Below, in pieces: positions 5,369 through 6,331 of a stretch of 6,331 nt of DNA (its first letter is position 1; each line of letters starts with the position of its first letter). Below the pieces are notes generated by a model. That model had not been told where the DNA came from. It made no database searches and saw nothing but the letters and a program-made list of their open reading frames with translations. The DNA comes from DASYHS01 sp035998295 (GTDB lineage Bacteria > Pseudomonadota > Alphaproteobacteria > Azospirillales > Azospirillaceae), in the NCBI RefSeq assembly GCF_035998295.1, contig NZ_DASYHS010000181.1, forward strand, positions 1 to 6,331, read 5' to 3'. A program made the translations under genes and the position numbers.

Positions 5369-6190
5369 ATGACCAGCACTCTCACCGACATCCATGCGGC
5401 GTTTCTCGACCGTGCGCGGCGCGTGCTCGCCGCCGATCCGCGCATCCACACGCTTCTCGCGGGCGGCTCTTTCGTTCATGGCGGATTGGACGCCTTCTCC
5501 GACCTGGACCTGATCGTCCTCGTCGAGGAGGAGGCCTATGCGGAAGTCATGGACGGCAGGACCGGGATCGCGGCCCGCCTGGGCGATCTCCTGAGCGCGT
5601 TCACGGGAGAGCACGTGGGCGAGCCGCGCCTCCTGATCTGCCTGTACGGGTCGCCGCTCCTGCACGTGGACCTGAAATTCGTGACGTCCTCGGACCTGGA
5701 CCGGCGGATCGAGCGGCCCGCGATCCTCTGGTCCCGCGACGAGGCGGCGGTCGCCGGAAGGCTGGCGCGCGCGCGGATCGCATGGCCGGACCAGGATGCG
5801 GACTGGTTCGAGGCCCGGGCATGGGTCTGGCTGCACTACGCCGCCTCCAAGCTCGGGCGGGGAGAACTGTTCGAGGCGATCGGAATGCTCGCCTTCTTTC
5901 GCGAACAGGTGCTGGGGCCGATGCTCCACCGGCGCGCCGGGCGTCCGCAGCGCGGCGTCAGGCGGATCGAGGCTCTCGGGCGGGACGGGGCCGGCGCGCT
6001 GGCCGCGACGATGGCCGGGGCCGACGCCGCGTCGGTCAGAAAGGCGATCCTGGCCTCGGTCGATCTCTACCTGGATCTCCGGGCGGACGATCCGCCGGCG
6101 GCGGCCGTGCGGAGCATGCCCGGAGCGCTCCGGGACTTCATCGGCGACGAGGCCCTGGCCGACGCGCCGATGACGCGGGGAACCACGTGA
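5369..6190 (+). CDS. Nucleotidyltransferase-fold protein of unknown substrate
   Basis: A 273-residue cytoplasmic protein of the DNA polymerase beta-like nucleotidyltransferase superfamily. The N-terminal domain has the signature 'GGSFVHGG' (32-39) followed by 'DAFSDLDLIVL' (41-51), giving the metal-binding Asp45 and Asp47, and a third acidic residue Asp101 in 'PLLHVDLKFV' (96-105). All three carboxylates expected for catalysis are therefore present. The second half is mainly helical, with 'WVWLHYAASKLGRGELFEAI' (152-171) and 'QVLGPM' then 'RGVRRIEALG' (195-204). I recognise this as a widespread conserved family often given a misleading 'oxalate:formate antiporter' label; there is no membrane segment to justify that name. 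Aminoglycoside or lincosamide adenylyltransferases share the fold, but resistance cannot be claimed from these motifs. The ATG at 5369 is supported by GGAGG 5 bases upstream. No adjacent HEPN-type gene is present, so it is not an MNT-HEPN toxin-antitoxin pair. It converges with the phytase-like gene, 19 bp between stops. Confidence 0.8.
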   Translation: MTSTLTDIHAAFLDRARRVLAADPRIHTLLAGGSFVHGGLDAFSDLDLIVLVEEEAYAEVMDGRTGIAARLGDLLSAFTGEHVGEPRLLICLYGSPLLHVDLKFVTSSDLDRRIERPAILWSRDEAAVAGRLARARIAWPDQDADWFEARAWVWLHYAASKLGRGELFEAIGMLAFFREQVLGPMLHRRAGRPQRGVRRIEALGRDGAGALAATMAGADAASVRKAILASVDLYLDLRADDPPAAAVRSMPGALRDFIGDEALADAPMTRGTT

Positions 6191-6209
6191 CCGCTTGGCC
6201 CGGGAGCCT

Positions 6210-6331
6210 TCAGCCCGGCAGGTGGAACATCATCAGCAGCGTGCGCTGGAGCGCCCAGAAATTGTCGTCGCTGACGACGTAGACGTTCCAGCCGCCGCCG
6301 TCCGCCGGCGCCGCCGCGATGCCCTCGAAGT
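6210..6331 (-). CDS. Phytase-like esterase family protein, C-terminal end (rest outside window)
   Basis: On the minus strand an open frame enters from the right edge and ends with TGA at 6212-6210, giving 39 complete C-terminal residues plus two bases of the preceding codon. The visible segment reads FEGIAA, then GGGWNVYVVSDDNF, WALQRTLLMMFHLPG and stop. The order 'FEG...VSDDN-F...QRTLL..F.L' is the typical ending of 'esterase-like activity of phytase' proteins (PF13449 type, COG4246), which are predicted beta-propeller proteins, usually exported. Too little is present to judge activity or export. It is convergent with the nucleotidyltransferase gene and no terminator hairpin is visible in the 19-bp gap. 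Confidence 0.72.
   Translation of the reverse strand, partial: FEGIAAAPADGGGWNVYVVSDDNFWALQRTLLMMFHLPG

Noticed and set aside
4150..5451. A 433-codon minus-strand open frame antisense to ggt
   Set aside because: Arg/Asp/Val-rich shadow of the ggt coding sequence, running across the 5301-5339 hairpin; no motifs.
5369..6190. Possible antibiotic-resistance nucleotidyltransferase or MNT-HEPN toxin-antitoxin module
   Set aside because: The motifs show only the superfamily fold; no HEPN partner gene lies beside it, and the C-domain matches a conserved housekeeping-type family rather than a known resistance enzyme.
5782..6282. A 166-codon plus-strand open frame inside the nucleotidyltransferase gene and beyond
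   Set aside because: Out-of-frame shadow with Gly/Arg-rich composition, and it runs into the antisense of the phytase-like gene.

Overview
This is a 6.3-kb piece of a high-GC bacterial chromosome. Dense packing, the GC-rich third positions and the protein types (DUF1007 with a NicO metal transporter, a beta-alanine:pyruvate-type aminotransferase, a PuuR-like regulator, a phytase-like esterase) suggest an alphaproteobacterium, perhaps Rhodospirillales or a relative. The taxon is an inference. I see no RNA gene, insertion sequence, CRISPR array or phage gene.

Layout: (a) 1-1339, plus strand: the 3' end of a DUF1007 gene, overlapping by 4 bp (GTGA) a complete NicO/RcnA-type nickel/cobalt transporter with a histidine-rich loop. 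(b) 1356-3383: a class III aminotransferase on the minus strand, divergent from an XRE-cupin regulator of the PuuR type. Their 147-bp shared region is the most AT-rich part of the window and holds a minus-strand promoter candidate and several inverted repeats. (c) 3493-5274, plus strand: an exported gamma-glutamyltranspeptidase (ggt), separated from the regulator by a small GC hairpin. (d) 5369-6190, plus strand: a nucleotidyltransferase-fold protein of unknown substrate, preceded by a 15-bp-stem hairpin at 5301-5339. (e) 6210-6331, minus strand: the C-terminal end of a phytase-like (PF13449-type) esterase that runs off the window.

Functionally, the metal module 1-1339 stands alone. The divergent aminotransferase/regulator pair looks like an amine or omega-amino-acid catabolic unit under local control: the aminotransferase would move an amino group from a compound such as beta-alanine to pyruvate, and the regulator probably controls both itself and the aminotransferase. 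The ggt gene may be read from its own promoter; a link to the regulator is possible but unproven. The last two genes show no evident pathway link.

Most of the window is ordinary, well-recognised gene families. The points most worth a second look are the operator-like repeats in the divergent region, the apparently shortened lid-loop segment of the transpeptidase, and the orphan nucleotidyltransferase with the strong hairpin in front of it.
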